Below are positions 48,061 through 60,300 of a stretch of 64,000 nucleotides of DNA, in pieces. Numbering within the stretch: the stretch's first letter is position 1; each line of letters begins with the position of its first letter. Below the pieces are notes generated by a model that made no database searches, had not been told where the DNA came from, and saw only the letters and a program-made list of their open reading frames with translations. Source of the stretch: Microcebus murinus (taxonomy: Eukaryota > Chordata > Mammalia > Primates > Cheirogaleidae); assembly GCF_040939455.1 (NCBI RefSeq), contig NC_134116.1, forward strand, positions 73,053,900-73,117,899, in the 5' to 3' direction. A program made the translations under genes and the position numbers.

Positions 48061-48289
48061 TTCCATCACCAAGTGGATTCAGTGTTAACACCTCAGCCTG
48101 GCAGACACAGCCATTCTGCAGCCTCATCTCCTGTCCTCCCCCAACAGATACCCAGGTGCCCGTCACATCAGACCACCCCAGCTGCTTTCCTTTCCTTCCC
48201 TTGAAGCAGCAACAGGGCTTTAGAGGCTGGCAGCCTTGGTTTCATGTCACAGTTCTATGCCTGGATAACATATTAATATAACTAGAACT

Positions 48290-48430
48290 TAGCACACAAG
48301 ATGTCTGTCTGTCTCCCCAAGCTAACTGTGAGCTCCTCTAAGGCAGAGACTTGTGTGTCATTCATCTTTGTGCCCCAGAGTGGCTAGCACCTGAAATTTG
48401 CTCAGTAAATGTCTATTGAATGAATAGATG
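48290..48430 (+). repeat. L2 3' end (sense)
   Basis: 'gtgagctcctctaaggcaga', 'ttgtgccccagagtggctag', 'ctcagtaaatgtctattgaa' and 'tgaatagatgaa' define an L2 3' terminus. Confidence 0.75.
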
Positions 48431-48890
48431 AATACATGCACAAGGGGTATTGCTAGCAGAAGGGACACTGTAGAGATGTGAAAGCACAGGGGTGCTTTCT
48501 GGGGACACCTGGTTGACGTGTGTAAGGGAGTTTGAGGACTAGCTTGAGAAGCTAGGTGAGGTGTAAGCTATTGAGAATCCCGGATGCTAGGCTAGGTTCA
48601 GTATTCAAGGTTCAGTATTCTGAGGGCATTGGAGAGTCAGACAAGGCTTTTGAGCAGGCCAAATGTAATGAGGACCTGGTCCAAACTACTGCAGAGTGCA
48701 GGAGAGGAAAGGCAAGGCCACGTCTGGGGAACACTAAGGAGAAAGATGGTAGAATTTGGTAATTTGATGGATATGGGGACATAAATGAAGTCATGAATTA
48801 TGAAATAAATGATGGTATCAGGAGAAAGTTCATGGAGTAAGATGAAGAGTCTTCTCCATAAAAAATTTGTTTTGTGAGCAACTTGGTTCT
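48431..48890. other. Unassigned sequence
   Basis: A local 'ggttcagtattc' duplication occurs at about 48595-48622. Otherwise nothing recognised. Confidence 0.45.
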
Positions 48891-48894
48891 TTGA

Positions 48895-49850
48895 AAACTT
48901 CATTTCTATTTATAAAAATAGTATATTTCTATTCTAAAAAATTTGGAATGGGCAGAAAAGTATAAAGAAAATTGAAATTACTTGTAATCTGGCCATCCAG
49001 AAAGAGCTGCTTCTAACACATTGCTGATTTTTATTTAATCTTTTTTCAGTGCATATATGTCTGTTTAACAACACTGGTATTCTATTGTTACACATTTATA
49101 CAAGGGCACATAATACAATTGTGCACATTTACACTGAACACATTTTAATAAACATTCCCATTTTAATAAATATTCTTTGGGTGATCTTCAGTGTTTTGCT
49201 ACTATAAATAATTCTGTTTGAACATCCTTACATATAAATCTTTATAGGCATTTCTAATTATTTTCTAAGGAGAGATTCCTATAAGTGCAATTACTTACAC
49301 TTTACACATTATTTTTACACATTTAAAGCTCATAATACTGTTACTAAATAACTTTCCAAAAGGCTGTATCATCTTATACCCCTCCCAGCAGTATAAGAAT
49401 GAGTCCCTATAACTTGGCCAGTATTGAGAGTTATTTTATTTTTTAAAAGTCAGTTTAGGAAGTAGAAACTGTCTTCATCTTTAGTTTGAATTTCTTTAAA
49501 TACTAAAAAGAATTGCTTTTTCACATTTATTAGCTACTTATATTTATTCTTTGTGAAGAAACACATGTCCCAAATCATGTCCCTTGTCCATTATTTTATT
49601 AAGATGGTAGTGTTTTTTAAATTGATTTGAAAGGTTTATTTATATATTAACCTTTTATCTATCTTATTTGTTGCAAATATTTTCCTAATTTGTGTTTACA
49701 GTTTATATTTTTGAGATGTAGAAACTGTATGTAGTTACATTTAACAATGCAGTTTTTCTTCTGCAGTTTTTTCATTGCTTTTATGCCTTAACAACTTTTC
49801 CCCAAACTAAGATATGCTTATAATATATGTTTTCTTTTTGATTTTTACAG
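48895..49850 (-). mobile_element. Ancient L1 (L1M/L1ME class), antisense
   Basis: Reverse-order L1 3' UTR and ORF2 C-terminus: 'gggtgatcttcagtgttttg', 'ttgctactataaataattct', 'acatccttacatataaatct', 'cttgtccattattttattaa' and 'gttgcaaatattttcctaat'. No intact frame. Confidence 0.75.
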
Positions 49851-50675
49851 TTTTGTTTTCTACATTCAACTCTTTTAATCAACCTTGAATTTATCTGATA
49901 TGACTTAAGGCTCTCAAAGAATGGGAAGAAACTGCCTATAAGTAGCAACTTGCAAAGCATTGAGCTGTGTTCATTTTTAAAACATGAGAGTGGATAAACT
50001 AGGCTGGCCATCTATGATTTAGAACTAGTATAGAATCTTGTTTGCTTTCTTGATGTCAAGATAATGTCCTCTTCAACAATAAGACTTAATACAACATGTG
50101 ACAGAAACTGAGTCTTGTTTTCCTAACAAAGCAAATCTCTAGAGAATGGAAATATTAAATGCTTGTGCCTTTGTCTCTAATTGTTGAAATCTGGTTACTG
50201 TGAACGACAGATATTCACATAGCTCCCGAGCCTGGAAAGGTCACCAAAGATGTTGTGCTGGGGGATGGGTGGGCTGCCTTTGGACACTAGATATCCAATT
50301 GCACTTGGGATTCTCTTCCCACCTCACTTTACTCTGAGAGGAAGTGAAGAAGAATTTGACCCCAAGGGCATTTCAGCACACACAGAAGATGATAAAACCA
50401 TTTTCATCATAAAGATAACAAAAAAGTGAAACAAACTTGCTCAGTGACTTAGGCAAACTTTTATATCCAGTCAATCATTTTAATTGAACTGGGATATGAT
50501 TTTTCTGGGTCATCAGTTCAATAAGCCCTTGCACGTTTGCTACATTACCCTACATTATCAGATTTTTTAAAAATCTCTTAATCCCCGGCATACAATAAAT
50601 TTGGCCCAGTGTAATCTAGGCCATGTATTTTTCTCATACATATTTCATTTTGTCATTTTAACCTTACTTGACAGT
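49851..50675. other. Unassigned sequence
   Basis: No recognised element. Confidence 0.45.
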
Positions 50676-50679
50676 TGGT

Positions 50680-50810
50680 TCCATAAGACAGGACTGGACA
50701 TGCATGTGAACTGAGGTGCTAAGGCACCAAGTGACCTACTAAGATCTGGGTCTATGGATTCCCAGTTCTAAGGTCTTCTTTTACTATCATGCTACCTAAA
50801 AAATGCTACA
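50680..50810 (-). repeat. MIR-like fragment (antisense)
   Basis: 'aaggcaccaagtgacctact', 'aagatctgggtctatggatt' and 'ttttactatcatgctacc' resemble the reverse MIR head region. Low similarity. Confidence 0.4.
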
Positions 50811-50884
50811 AATAACCTGGGATAGTTTTAAAAGCTCCAGACTATAACACTGTAGTCTTAGATAAGTCATTTAGCCATTTTGGT

Positions 50885-51610
50885 TTTAAAAAATATTATT
50901 TGTTTTTCATTATGGCAAAACATACATACCATAAAATTACCATTTTAACTATTTTTAAACACATATTTTGGTGGCATTAAGTATATTTACATTGTTGTGC
51001 AACAATCACCACCATCCAGCTGCAGAACTCTTTTCATCTTGCAAAACTGAAACTCTGTGCTGATGAAACAATAACTCTCCATTCCCTCTCCCTTCAACCC
51101 CTGCCAACTACCATTCTACTTCCTGTTTCTATGAATTTGACCACTCTAGGGACCTAATATAGGTAGAATTACATAACATTTGCCTTTTCACTATTGGCTT
51201 ATTTCACTTAGTATAATGTTTTTAAGATTCATCCATGTTGTACCATATGTCGCAATTTTCTTCCTTTAAGGCTCAGTAATATTCCATTGTACGTAAATAG
51301 CACATTTGGTTTATGCATTCATCCATCAGTGGGCACTTGCATTGCTTCCACCTTTTGGTTATTGTGAATAACACTTCTATAAACATAGGTGTACAACTAT
51401 CACTTCGTGTCCCTGCTTTGAATTCTTTCAAAGCATATACCCAGAAGTGGAATTGCTGGATCATTTGATAGCTCAATTTTTAATTTTTTGAGGAACTGCC
51501 AAACTGTTTTCCATAGCAGGTGTACCATTTTACATTCCCACTAGCCTGCACAAGTGTTCCAATTTCTCCACAGCCTTGCCGACACTTCCTCTTGGGTTTC
51601 AAGTTATTTG
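50885..51610 (-). mobile_element. Ancient L1M 3' end, antisense
   Basis: 'cataccataaaattaccatt', 'cattgttgtgcaacaatcac', 'gcagaactcttttcatcttg', 'tatgaatttgaccactctag', 'ctcagtaatattccattgta' and 'cccagaagtggaattgctgg' are in reverse L1 order. Same family region as 14.1-14.58 kb but longer; the flanks differ, so it is an independent insertion. Confidence 0.9.
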
Positions 51611-51614
51611 TTTA

Positions 51615-51725
51615 CCTGTTCATTCATTCAGGTGCTGGAAATGTAGTGGGGAACAAGATAGGCTCTGCCTGCCCTAGAGAAGCCTGCATCTGACACAGAA
51701 TAGGGACATTGAACAAATAGTTATG
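51615..51725 (-). repeat. L2 fragment (antisense)
   Basis: 'tcattcattcaggtgctgga', 'aatgtagtggggaacaagat' and 'ctctgcctgccctagagaag' fit the reverse L2 3' end. Confidence 0.55.
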
Positions 51726-52261
51726 GAGGGATGAATGGGAAAAAAGGGGGGATGCAGTGAGCTAGAGCAATGAAATGCTTTACCCAGAGCCTTTCCAGCT
51801 GTAGGTTCTGTGGACACATAAAGCTGGCAAGGGTAGCCACTGAGTAGATTCTAGTGTGGAACACATCCCATACGTTTAAAAATATGTTCAAACACATGTG
51901 TATTTGTGACAAGGGGTATCTTTTAGTCGCCAAACCCTAATACAGCTTGTTGGATGAGTCAGAGATCCATATATGGCTTAAAAATTGAGATAATGGGAAC
52001 AGAGACCACAAACTGGCAACCTGAAGTCCAACCTGGTATGATGTTTTGAGAGTTTTGAATTAGTTGCCAACACTTAAATATCAAGAAATTTCCTATAGAA
52101 TTCTGGATTTATGGCTTCAAAAAATCTAACAGCACTAGGGCTAAGATGGGAACTGGCTGAGCTGAGAGCAACTCTGCCCATATAGAAAGTCCCGGTTTGC
52201 TATAGGCCCTGGTGGCCTCTTTCACTCATTTTTCTCATCTTCTTGGCCCTGCAAGTCTTTG
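51726..52261. other. Unassigned sequence
   Basis: Nothing recognised. Confidence 0.45.
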
Positions 52262-53003
52262 CTGTAGAGCTGGGCAGCCCAGTATGCCAGCCACTAGCCA
52301 CACGTGGCCAGCACAAGAAATGTGGCTATCTGGATTGGGATGTGCTGCATGTGTAAAATACCAGGTTTTAAAGACTTAGAAATTTTTTTAATCTCATTAA
52401 TATTTTTTATATTGATTACATGTTAAAATGATAATACTTTACATATACTAGATTAAAGAAAATTTATTAAAATGAATCCTCCTGTTTCTTTTTACTTGTT
52501 TTAATGTGTCTACTGGAAATTTTTATTTTTTTTTTTTATTTTTATTTTTTTAAATGGATCTCATTGCTCTTGTGTTTTGGATCCTTTCTTTTCTTTTCTT
52601 TTTTTTTTTTGTTTTGTTTTTTTATTGAGACAGAGTCTCGCTTTCTTGCCTAGGCTAGAGTGAGTGCCGTGGCGTCAGCCTAGCTCACAGCAACCTCAAA
52701 CTCCTGGGCTCAAGCGATCCTCCTGCCTCAGCATCCCAAGTAGCTGGGACTACAGGCACGAGCCACCATGCTCGGCTGATTTATATATATATATATATTA
52801 GTTGGCCAATTAATTTCTATTTTTATGGTAGAGACGGGGTCTCGCTCAGGCTGGTTTTGAACTCCTGACCTTGAGCAATCCGCCCGCCTCGGCCTCCCAG
52901 AGTGCTAGGATTACAGGCGTGAGCCACCGCGCCCGGCCTGGAAATTTTTAAATTACATATATGGCTTACATTATATTTCTATTGAGTAGTGCTGCTTTAG
53001 GAC
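52262..53003. mobile_element. Old hAT-like DNA transposon remnant (host of a later Alu)
   Basis: 'gccagccactagccacacgt' and 'ggccagcacaagaaatgtgg' at the left, 'gcttacattatatttctatt' and 'gagtagtgctgct' at the right, match the style of a non-autonomous hAT family with a cagtgctgtccaatag-type end. An Alu composite interrupts it at 52526-52937. The exact family and the left end are uncertain. Confidence 0.5.
52513..52950 (-). mobile_element. Lemur-type Alu with composite 3' tail, antisense
   Basis: A 13-bp direct repeat ctggaaattttta lies at 52513-52525 and 52938-52950; the right copy abuts the Alu 5' end. Between them on the minus strand: Alu body (about 52627-52937), a first A-rich tract (about 52585-52626), a 33-bp unique segment (52552-52584) and a second A-rich tract (about 52526-52551). 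The unique segment therefore lies inside the target duplication and arrived with the Alu. The left arm lacks the 'cttgctc' block, as in the Alu at 2.0 kb. Confidence 0.9.
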
Positions 53004-53004
53004 T

Positions 53005-54206
53005 TCTAGCATAGAATATTTGGAATTTTCTCCCCATAAGAAATTAGCATTTGAATGATGTCATTAATTTCTTCTTACAATGCATAACCACATACCCCAT
53101 TTATTAAACAAGGAAACAATCCCAAGGGGGAAACTGATCATTTATATAAATTGTAGGTCACATAAAAAATCTTACATCACAGGTCTTGTATCATTTTAAA
53201 ACACATTTATTGCTCTCCAGTGGATATACTAAAACAACATACCTAAAGATTGCTCTGAAACTTTACTACTACTGCAAATTTAATTCCTATTTTCGGTTAA
53301 TGAGTAACCTAAGGTACTTGGTAAGTTACAATGTGAGTTTTTCATATTTGCTTTTATTACTTAATGCACTTTAAAAGGAAATCTAATCTATTCATGTAAA
53401 TCCTCTTCACAATTCTTTTTGCTAAATGGCTGCTAGCATAATTAGCATTACATAGTGGCCATGAGTCTATGATTTTATTGGATAAATTGCTTTTTAAAAG
53501 TCTTCTAACTTAATAAGTTAATCACTATTAATTTTTAGCATGTTTTGGACAAAACACTCTAAGCCAAGAATAAGGGAATCATCCCAATTGACCTTTTTGG
53601 TATGTATATGTGGTAAACACAACCACCTAAACTACTACTCTTTTCATAGCAAATGAGATGTATTAAAATTGAGATTCTAATTTTAGATGTGTAGAAGTCA
53701 TAGATGTGTAAACTAAATGTGAAATCTGGTAATTGCACAAATTGTCACTATTTTCATCAATGTAACTATTAAAGAAATTCCTGGGGGTGGCATCCAACTT
53801 CACTGGAACACTATAGATGTTCATCTTTCTTTTCTCCTTCTTTTATTCTATATACGACTGACATTCAAGCAGTAGATAAAATATGAAATTTCTAGTGAGC
53901 ACATCAATGCTTCATTCCACTATGTGTGAAGCTCTCATTGGAATTGTTTCCATTTTGGACATGGGACACAAAAGGACATGCTTTACGAAATGGGTAAGAG
54001 GACAGAAGAAATGATGGCTAGCTCTGTTGGCAGAAATTTCATGCAATAGTGAAAGAGAAAACACAACCCACCAGCTTATTATAGGCTTACGGAAGCCTTT
54101 ATTATTGTAACACTCCATCATTCTTCCAAGATAAAAGTGTATAATAAAAATGGTGTGGTAGGATATACATTGCTAACAAATCCCTAAACATCTTTTAAAA
54201 TATTTA
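53005..54206. other. Unassigned AT-rich sequence
   Basis: No recognised repeat or gene; short frames only. Confidence 0.5.
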
Positions 54207-54447
54207 AACTCTTCATCTCTTTTTTTATATTTTTATTATTTCAGCATATTATGGGGATACAAATGTTTAGGTTATGTATATGGCCCTTGCCCCCACTCCC
54301 GCCTCCAGTAAGAGCCTCAAGCGTGACCATCCCCCAGACTGTGCGCATCGCACTCATTATGTATGTATATACCCATCCTCTCCTCCTCCCTCCCATCTGC
54401 CTGACACCCAATAAATGTTATTCCTATATGTCCACTTAGGTGTTGAT

Positions 54448-55300
54448 CAGTTAATACCAATTTGCTGGTGAGTACATGTGGTGCTTGTTTTTCCATTCTT
54501 GGGATACTTCACTTAGTAGAATGGGTTCCAGCTCTATCCAGGAAAATACAAGAGGTGCTATATCATCATTGTTTATTATAGTTGAATAGTACTCCACGGT
54601 ATACATACACCACATTTTATTAATCCACTCATGTATTGATGGGTACTTGGGTTGTTTCCACAACTTTGCAATTGTGAATTATGCTGCTATAAACATTCGA
54701 GTGCAGGTTTTTTTTTTATAGAGTGTCTTTTGTTCTTTTGGGTAGATATACAGTAATAAGATATTACTGTATGCCCAGTAATGAGATTGCTGGATCAAAT
54801 GGTAGATCTAATTGTATCGCTTTAAGGTATCTCCATATTGCTTTCCACAGAAGTTGCACTAGTTTGCAGTCCCACCAGCAGTGTAGGAGTGTTCCTATCT
54901 CTCCACATCCATGCCAACATTTATTGTTTTGGGACTTTTTGATAAAGGCCATTCTTACTGGAGATAAGTGATATTTCATTGCAGTTTTGATTTGCATTTC
55001 CCTGATGATTAGAGATGGTGAGCATTTTTTCATATGTTTGTTGGCCATTATTCTGTCTTCTTTTGAAAAGTTTCTGTTCATGTCCTTTGCCCACTCTTTA
55101 ATAGGATTGTTTGATTTTTTCTTGCTGATTTTCCTGAGTTCTAAATAGATTCTAGTTATGATGTATAGCATGTGAAAATTTTCTCCCATTCTGTAGGGTG
55201 TCTGTTTGCTCTTGTGACTGTTTCTTTGGCTGTGCAGAAGCTTTTTAGTTTGATCAGGTCCCATTTATTTATTTTTGTTGTTGCTGTGATTGCCTTTGGG
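54448..55300 (-). pseudogene. L1 ORF2 C-terminal remnant (antisense part)
   Basis: A 166-codon frame at 54764-55264 retains the conserved C-terminal text ([55 protein letters not shown]). A second frame (54451-54663) carries the last part, ending SPANWY and a stop at 54448. A frameshift near 54700-54760, in a T-tract, separates them. It is better preserved than the L1 at 22.7-29.8 kb, so younger. Confidence 0.9.
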
Positions 55301-55324
55301 GTCTTCTTCTAGACCAATGTCTAG

Positions 55325-56045
55325 AAACCTTAAGAACCAAATTAAAGACTCAATATCTTTCACAATAGCAACAAAGAAAATAAAGTACCTAGCAACTAAG
55401 GAGATAAAAGACCTCTACAGGGAGAACTATGAAACACTGAGGAAGGAAATAGCAGAGGACGTAAACAGATGGAAATCCACACCATGTTCATGGGTCGACA
55501 GAATCAACATTGTTAAAATGTCTACACTACCCAAAGTGATCTACAGATTCAATGCAATCCCTATTTAAATACCAACATCATTTTTCACAGATATAGAAAA
55601 TATAATTTTACGTTTCGTATGGAACCAGAGAAGACCCCCATATAACAAAAGCAATTCTAGGCAATAAAAACAAAATGGGAGGTATCAGTTTGCCAGATTT
55701 CAAACTATACTACAGGGCTGTAGTAATTAAATAAGCTTAGTATTGGCACAAAAATAGGGACAGTGACCAGTGGAACAGAACTGAGAACCCAGATATAACA
55801 CCATCCTCATATAGCCATCTAATCTTTGACAAAGCAGACAAAAACATACACTGGGGAAAAGAATCCTTATTCAATAAATGGTGCTGGGAAAACTGGATAG
55901 CCACATGTAGAAGACTGAAGCAGGATCCACACCTTTCACCCCTCACAAAAATCAACTCACGCTGGGTAACAGATTTAAACCTAAGGTATGAAACTATTAG
56001 AATTCTAGAGGAAAATGTTGGAAATACTCTTCTAGACATTGGCGT
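55325..56045 (+). pseudogene. L1 ORF2 middle segment (inverted part)
   Basis: A frame at 55290-55568 includes [20 protein letters not shown] and [20 protein letters not shown], the post-RT region of ORF2. Downstream text 'ctttgacaaagcagacaaaa', 'aatggtgctgggaaaactgg' and 'ctttcacccctcacaaaaat' continues in order with stops and shifts. It reads on the plus strand, opposite to the rest of the element. Confidence 0.9.
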
Positions 56046-56087
56046 AACTCTTCATCTCTTGAACTAATTTTTTTCTAAAATATACAA

Positions 56088-56200
56088 GGGCTGTCCAGAA
56101 AGTATCCAGCCATAGTTAATATAATGAGAACATATTACATGGCTGGATACTTTCAAGTCTGGTTACGTCAATAAAGCTTCTGTTTCTGCTTAATTGCCTG
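56088..56200. mobile_element. Possible mariner-like miniature element with perfect inverted repeat
   Basis: gaaagtatccagccat (56098-56113) and its exact reverse complement (56139-56154) enclose a 25-nt AT-rich loop. 'Tacaagggctgtccagaaag' just outside the left arm is reminiscent of mariner/Tc1 ends, and it follows a TA dinucleotide. The right end does not mirror the outer left part, so if this is a transposon one end is truncated or rearranged. Confidence 0.45.
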
Positions 56201-57020
56201 CCTAATTCCATTCACTGCTATTTCACAGAAGCACTTAGAATTCAGTGTCTCTCACAGATTAAAGAGAGGCTTTAAAAAAGTCACAATTAACATAACAGGA
56301 GTGATGAAATAGCAAGACTGTCTGCACATGGCAGGAACTGTGCTGAGCCTTCCTGTGCATTACGGTAAAAATAACGTTTATGTTTCACTAAATAGGTGAA
56401 ACATTTTAGACACCTCTAAGAACCTAAAAGCTCACTGAATTCAGAGCCAGGAAGGTAGCATTACATTCTTTTTTGAACTTAACCATCAGAAGAACCAATT
56501 ATTTTCTGATACATGAAGCTGGCATCGCAAACACAGGAATAACTTTGCTCTTAGTTTTTAAAATAATCTATGTTCACAGCTGTTTCCTCCTACCTGACAC
56601 TCATAAAGATTCTAAGAATTTCTACCTAAAAGTCTATTTGGTTTTCATTTGTACCAGCATTAGCTCAGAATGTGAGAACATTTCCAGGATTTAGGTTCAA
56701 TAGGAGCCTGTGCTGACAATACTAACAGGAAGTGGCTACTATTAAGTTTTGACTTTATTAATCCTGACCTATAGCAAATACTCTAAGTAGTAAGACATTC
56801 CATGAACACACAAAATTAAGTACAGTAAAATAGCACTAATGAACTAGCAGGAGATATGCATGAGTCTGGAAGAGTATAAATTACCAGGATATGAATATTT
56901 AAAATGTATATACAGAGTCTCTGCAAGTCTAGGAAAGTGCTGGCATTTTGAGAGAACTGCTCTAGTGCCCAGATAAGAATGATTCGTAAATACAGTAATA
57001 AGCGTATTGCTTACAAGGAT
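56201..57020. other. Unassigned sequence
   Basis: No recognised element. Confidence 0.5.
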
Positions 57021-57024
57021 AATG

Positions 57025-57310
57025 CTTAGTATAGTGAGCCCATGCTGTTGCTCAGGAAACATCTGTTGAATAAAGGAATGAAAATTCCTAAGCAACTTAG
57101 AAAGAGGCTTGGTATTCAAAAAAGCACAGTACCCAAGTTCACATTCTCAATCTACTTCCTCAGATACATGACCTTGGTTAGTCACTTAAACCATGAGCCT
57201 CAGATTTCTTATTGGTAAAATATAGATATCATCTACCTCAGAGGCTATTTGTGAACATTAAATTATATAACATACATGTGGTGCCTAGCTCTTAGAGGCA
57301 CTCATTATAT
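57025..57310 (+). repeat. L2 3' tail followed by MIR (both sense)
   Basis: 57025-57085 has 'gcttagtatagtgagcccat' and 'catctgttgaataaaggaat' (L2-type end). 57115-57310 has 'acccaagttcacattctc', 'tgaccttggttagtcactta', 'catctacctcagaggctatt' and 'gtggtgcctagctcttagag' in MIR order. Confidence 0.6.
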
Positions 57311-60300
57311 TGCTCCTTACTGTCCACACTATTTATTTCTTTTAAATATAGAAATTGGAGAGTATACCAAGATCTCACTTAAATAATCAACTCCAAATTG
57401 TGCATGAATTAATGAGATTTCACTGCATTCATAATAATAACCCAAAGGCTAATTATATCAATCACTTAATATTAATATTTTTTCCTCTAATATATTTACA
57501 GTTATGTTTGAAGGCAATATTTAGAAATAACTCACTGCATACAGACCATGTACCTTTATTCTCCTACTACTATGTATACTGTATTTTTAATTTAGAACCA
57601 AATCTAGATTTTCTTAGTGAGCAGGTACAGATTCAGAAATAGCTATTACAGTATCGCAGATAAACCCTGAAACATGAATATTGAAGTCTCAGAGCTTATG
57701 TTCCCACTTAAGCTAAGTGTTTTTCTTCATGAAATAAACTTCACTTCCCTGATGATGTAAAAATTCCAGATTTAGTTCTGAACACATCAAGTTTGAGCCA
57801 TGGGCTCCTATAGAAATTACATTTCAAAGTTAGAAATGTTAGAAATGCTAACAAAGTTGGAAATGTTAATGTCAGGATAGCTATTTGGTCCTGTGGTTCT
57901 GTGATGCTACCTCCTGACATGGCCTGAGGCTAACAATTAGTTTCACATGCCAAAAAAAAAAAAAAAAAAATCACTGGAAAAGCTTTCCATGGCCTTTATT
58001 CATTTTTTAAAAAACTGTTAAAGAAAAAGCAAAACTATGTTTTAATAAATAAGCTCAGGCATTATCTACCCAGAATTGGCTCTCATCCACATGCTGTTGA
58101 CCCTAGGGGTATTTATAACTATTTACAACTTCAGTGTTGTGAAGGAATGTATTTGAAAAGCAGAGAAACAACTTGAGAATGATTTCCGGCTGTCTGAGAT
58201 ATATACATGTACATACATATACATGTATACACTCATTCATCCATAGAATTCACATACACACACACACCCCTCCATGCTCTTGCTGTATTCTCTAGATTTT
58301 TTGAAGAGACTATCTAGCTATCTATCTACTTATGATCTATTCTATTAATGTATATATCTCATAGATAGTCACAAAGGGTCCTTTCAATGGATATATTTAA
58401 ATATTGTGCATACACACGATTAGGTCTCATCATAGGCTGAGCATCAAGTTTCGGGGTTAGCTATCACGACATCAGGATCCCAGATTCCTCTTCCACTCTG
58501 GTCCAAAGTGAAGGTAATGCTAGTGCTCTTTATCTGACTTAGCTTCAAGTTTCCACTACATCTCAGTTCCATTCGTTATTCAATCTGCAGTCAATTAAAC
58601 TACACTTAAGCTAAAGGTATGGGTATGTTTGGAAATATCTTCAGTCATCCATCAATCATGGTCATGATTTGACACATTATACTTTAAATGCTGTCTTAGC
58701 TACATGCAGACTTTATTTAGCATAGACAGAGACTTCAATGTAAACAAGTTATCAAACTGAATTTAGATCCCCCTTATAATGCCTTATGTCAAACAATTGT
58801 TAAAACGTGTTTAAGACAATATTTACCAAAAGAACTCCTCCAAATAAATGGCCAATGTCATACAAATGTATCTCAGATGTTCCAGTATTAATTACAATAG
58901 CTGCACAACTTAGCCTTTTCAATGTAGGGTGTATCTGACATTTGTTGACATTTCACTTGAAGCCCAGATTTGTGTTAATCCTTTGAATAGCAGATCAAGA
59001 GCTATGTCCTTGATTAAGTAATGACTGAAAACTATTTAAAAATAGTCAGGGTTGATTTCTAAAATAGGATTTTTCCATTTGACTGGCAACAAAAGGTCCC
59101 TGTAGATTTGCCTATACTGGCAAGGGAAAAATGAGTCTATTTCAGAGCTAAAATTTCAAGTGGGCTTTTATTCTGCCAACACCCTGAATTTTCTAGTATG
59201 CTACTTAAGTAGAAAAATTTTAAACTCACACAACAATTTATTCATAGAGTAAGAAGAGGGAAAAAAAAACCCCTGCTGTTTCCTCATTTAAATACCAAGG
59301 ATTGGAACATAATCAGTTGGTTACTATTTAATATATCCTAAATTCTATTAATGGGAAGAAACGCAGCCTAAGAATCCTAAAACTGAACTAGAAGTTACAG
59401 GCTCATATTCTTGCTCTGTTGTGTAATGTACACACATATACACATGTACATCTATAATATTCAGCTTCGACAGATAACTAATGTTACAAAATTATTAATG
59501 CCCTAACATATGTCAGAGTAATTAAATAAAAAGACAAGAAAGTGCAGAAAATGTTTTACAATATTTTATGCCATCAATTAAGAATGCTACTTTCTCAAAC
59601 TAATTTTCATAAAAGCCTCTTTTGACCCAACAGCTATTCCTGATAACAGTCATTTTTCCCTCCCCTTTAACAGAACACCTGTGATATATTCTGTGATAAT
59701 TACCATTTTCTTTTCTGATATGTTATCACATTTATAAATAAAATTTTTTGCTTTATTTATCTTTAGTTTTCTTAATTAAAGTCAGCATCTGACTTCTTGT
59801 GAATGAAGCTAATTATTGCCTTTATTTTACCTCTGTCCTCATCAAACTATGGGTGGGTTTTTCTACTCAGACTTTCCTCATGCTTGAATCTCTCCCCTGA
59901 AATTTTCTCAATGGCACTGCCCATACCAGGATTTCTCACTAATCTTTCCAACTGCATGTTCAAGGCAGGTCATTTATAAACTTAAACTCAACAGAAGGCT
60001 CCTATTTCAGATCCCAAAGGAACTCAATTGTTGAAAGATCAAATGGAGTTCCAGAATGCACTCTGGTGGACTATCCCATAAAGGAATCAAAACACAAAGG
60101 AAACAGAACCCACCACAAAATATCCTACCTGGAATGCAGACGGAGCATCCGTTTCAAAAACTTCTTGGGGAACTCCAGTTTGTAGGATTGCAGTGAACGC
60201 TAATAGATGTTCTGGCCCCTCTGACTTCACTTGCACGTTTAATGTAGACATAGCCTTAAAGACTTTGCTGTTTCTTGCTTGTGTGAATTTTTTAAAAATA

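Larger units (their letters stand above)
54207..56060 (-). mobile_element. 5'-inverted (twin-primed) L1 with 15-bp target duplication
   Basis: The direct repeat aactcttcatctctt lies at 54207-54221 and 56046-56060. Inside, 54222-55324 is antisense L1 (3' UTR, then the ORF2 C-terminus), and 55325-56045 is L1 ORF2 in sense orientation, from the segment normally located just upstream. The join duplicates an 11-bp L1 string (ctagacattgg, sense) at 55314-55324 (reverse) and 56032-56042 (forward). Together these are the signature of twin priming during L1 insertion. No complete ORF; total L1 length about 1.8 kb. Confidence 0.95.
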
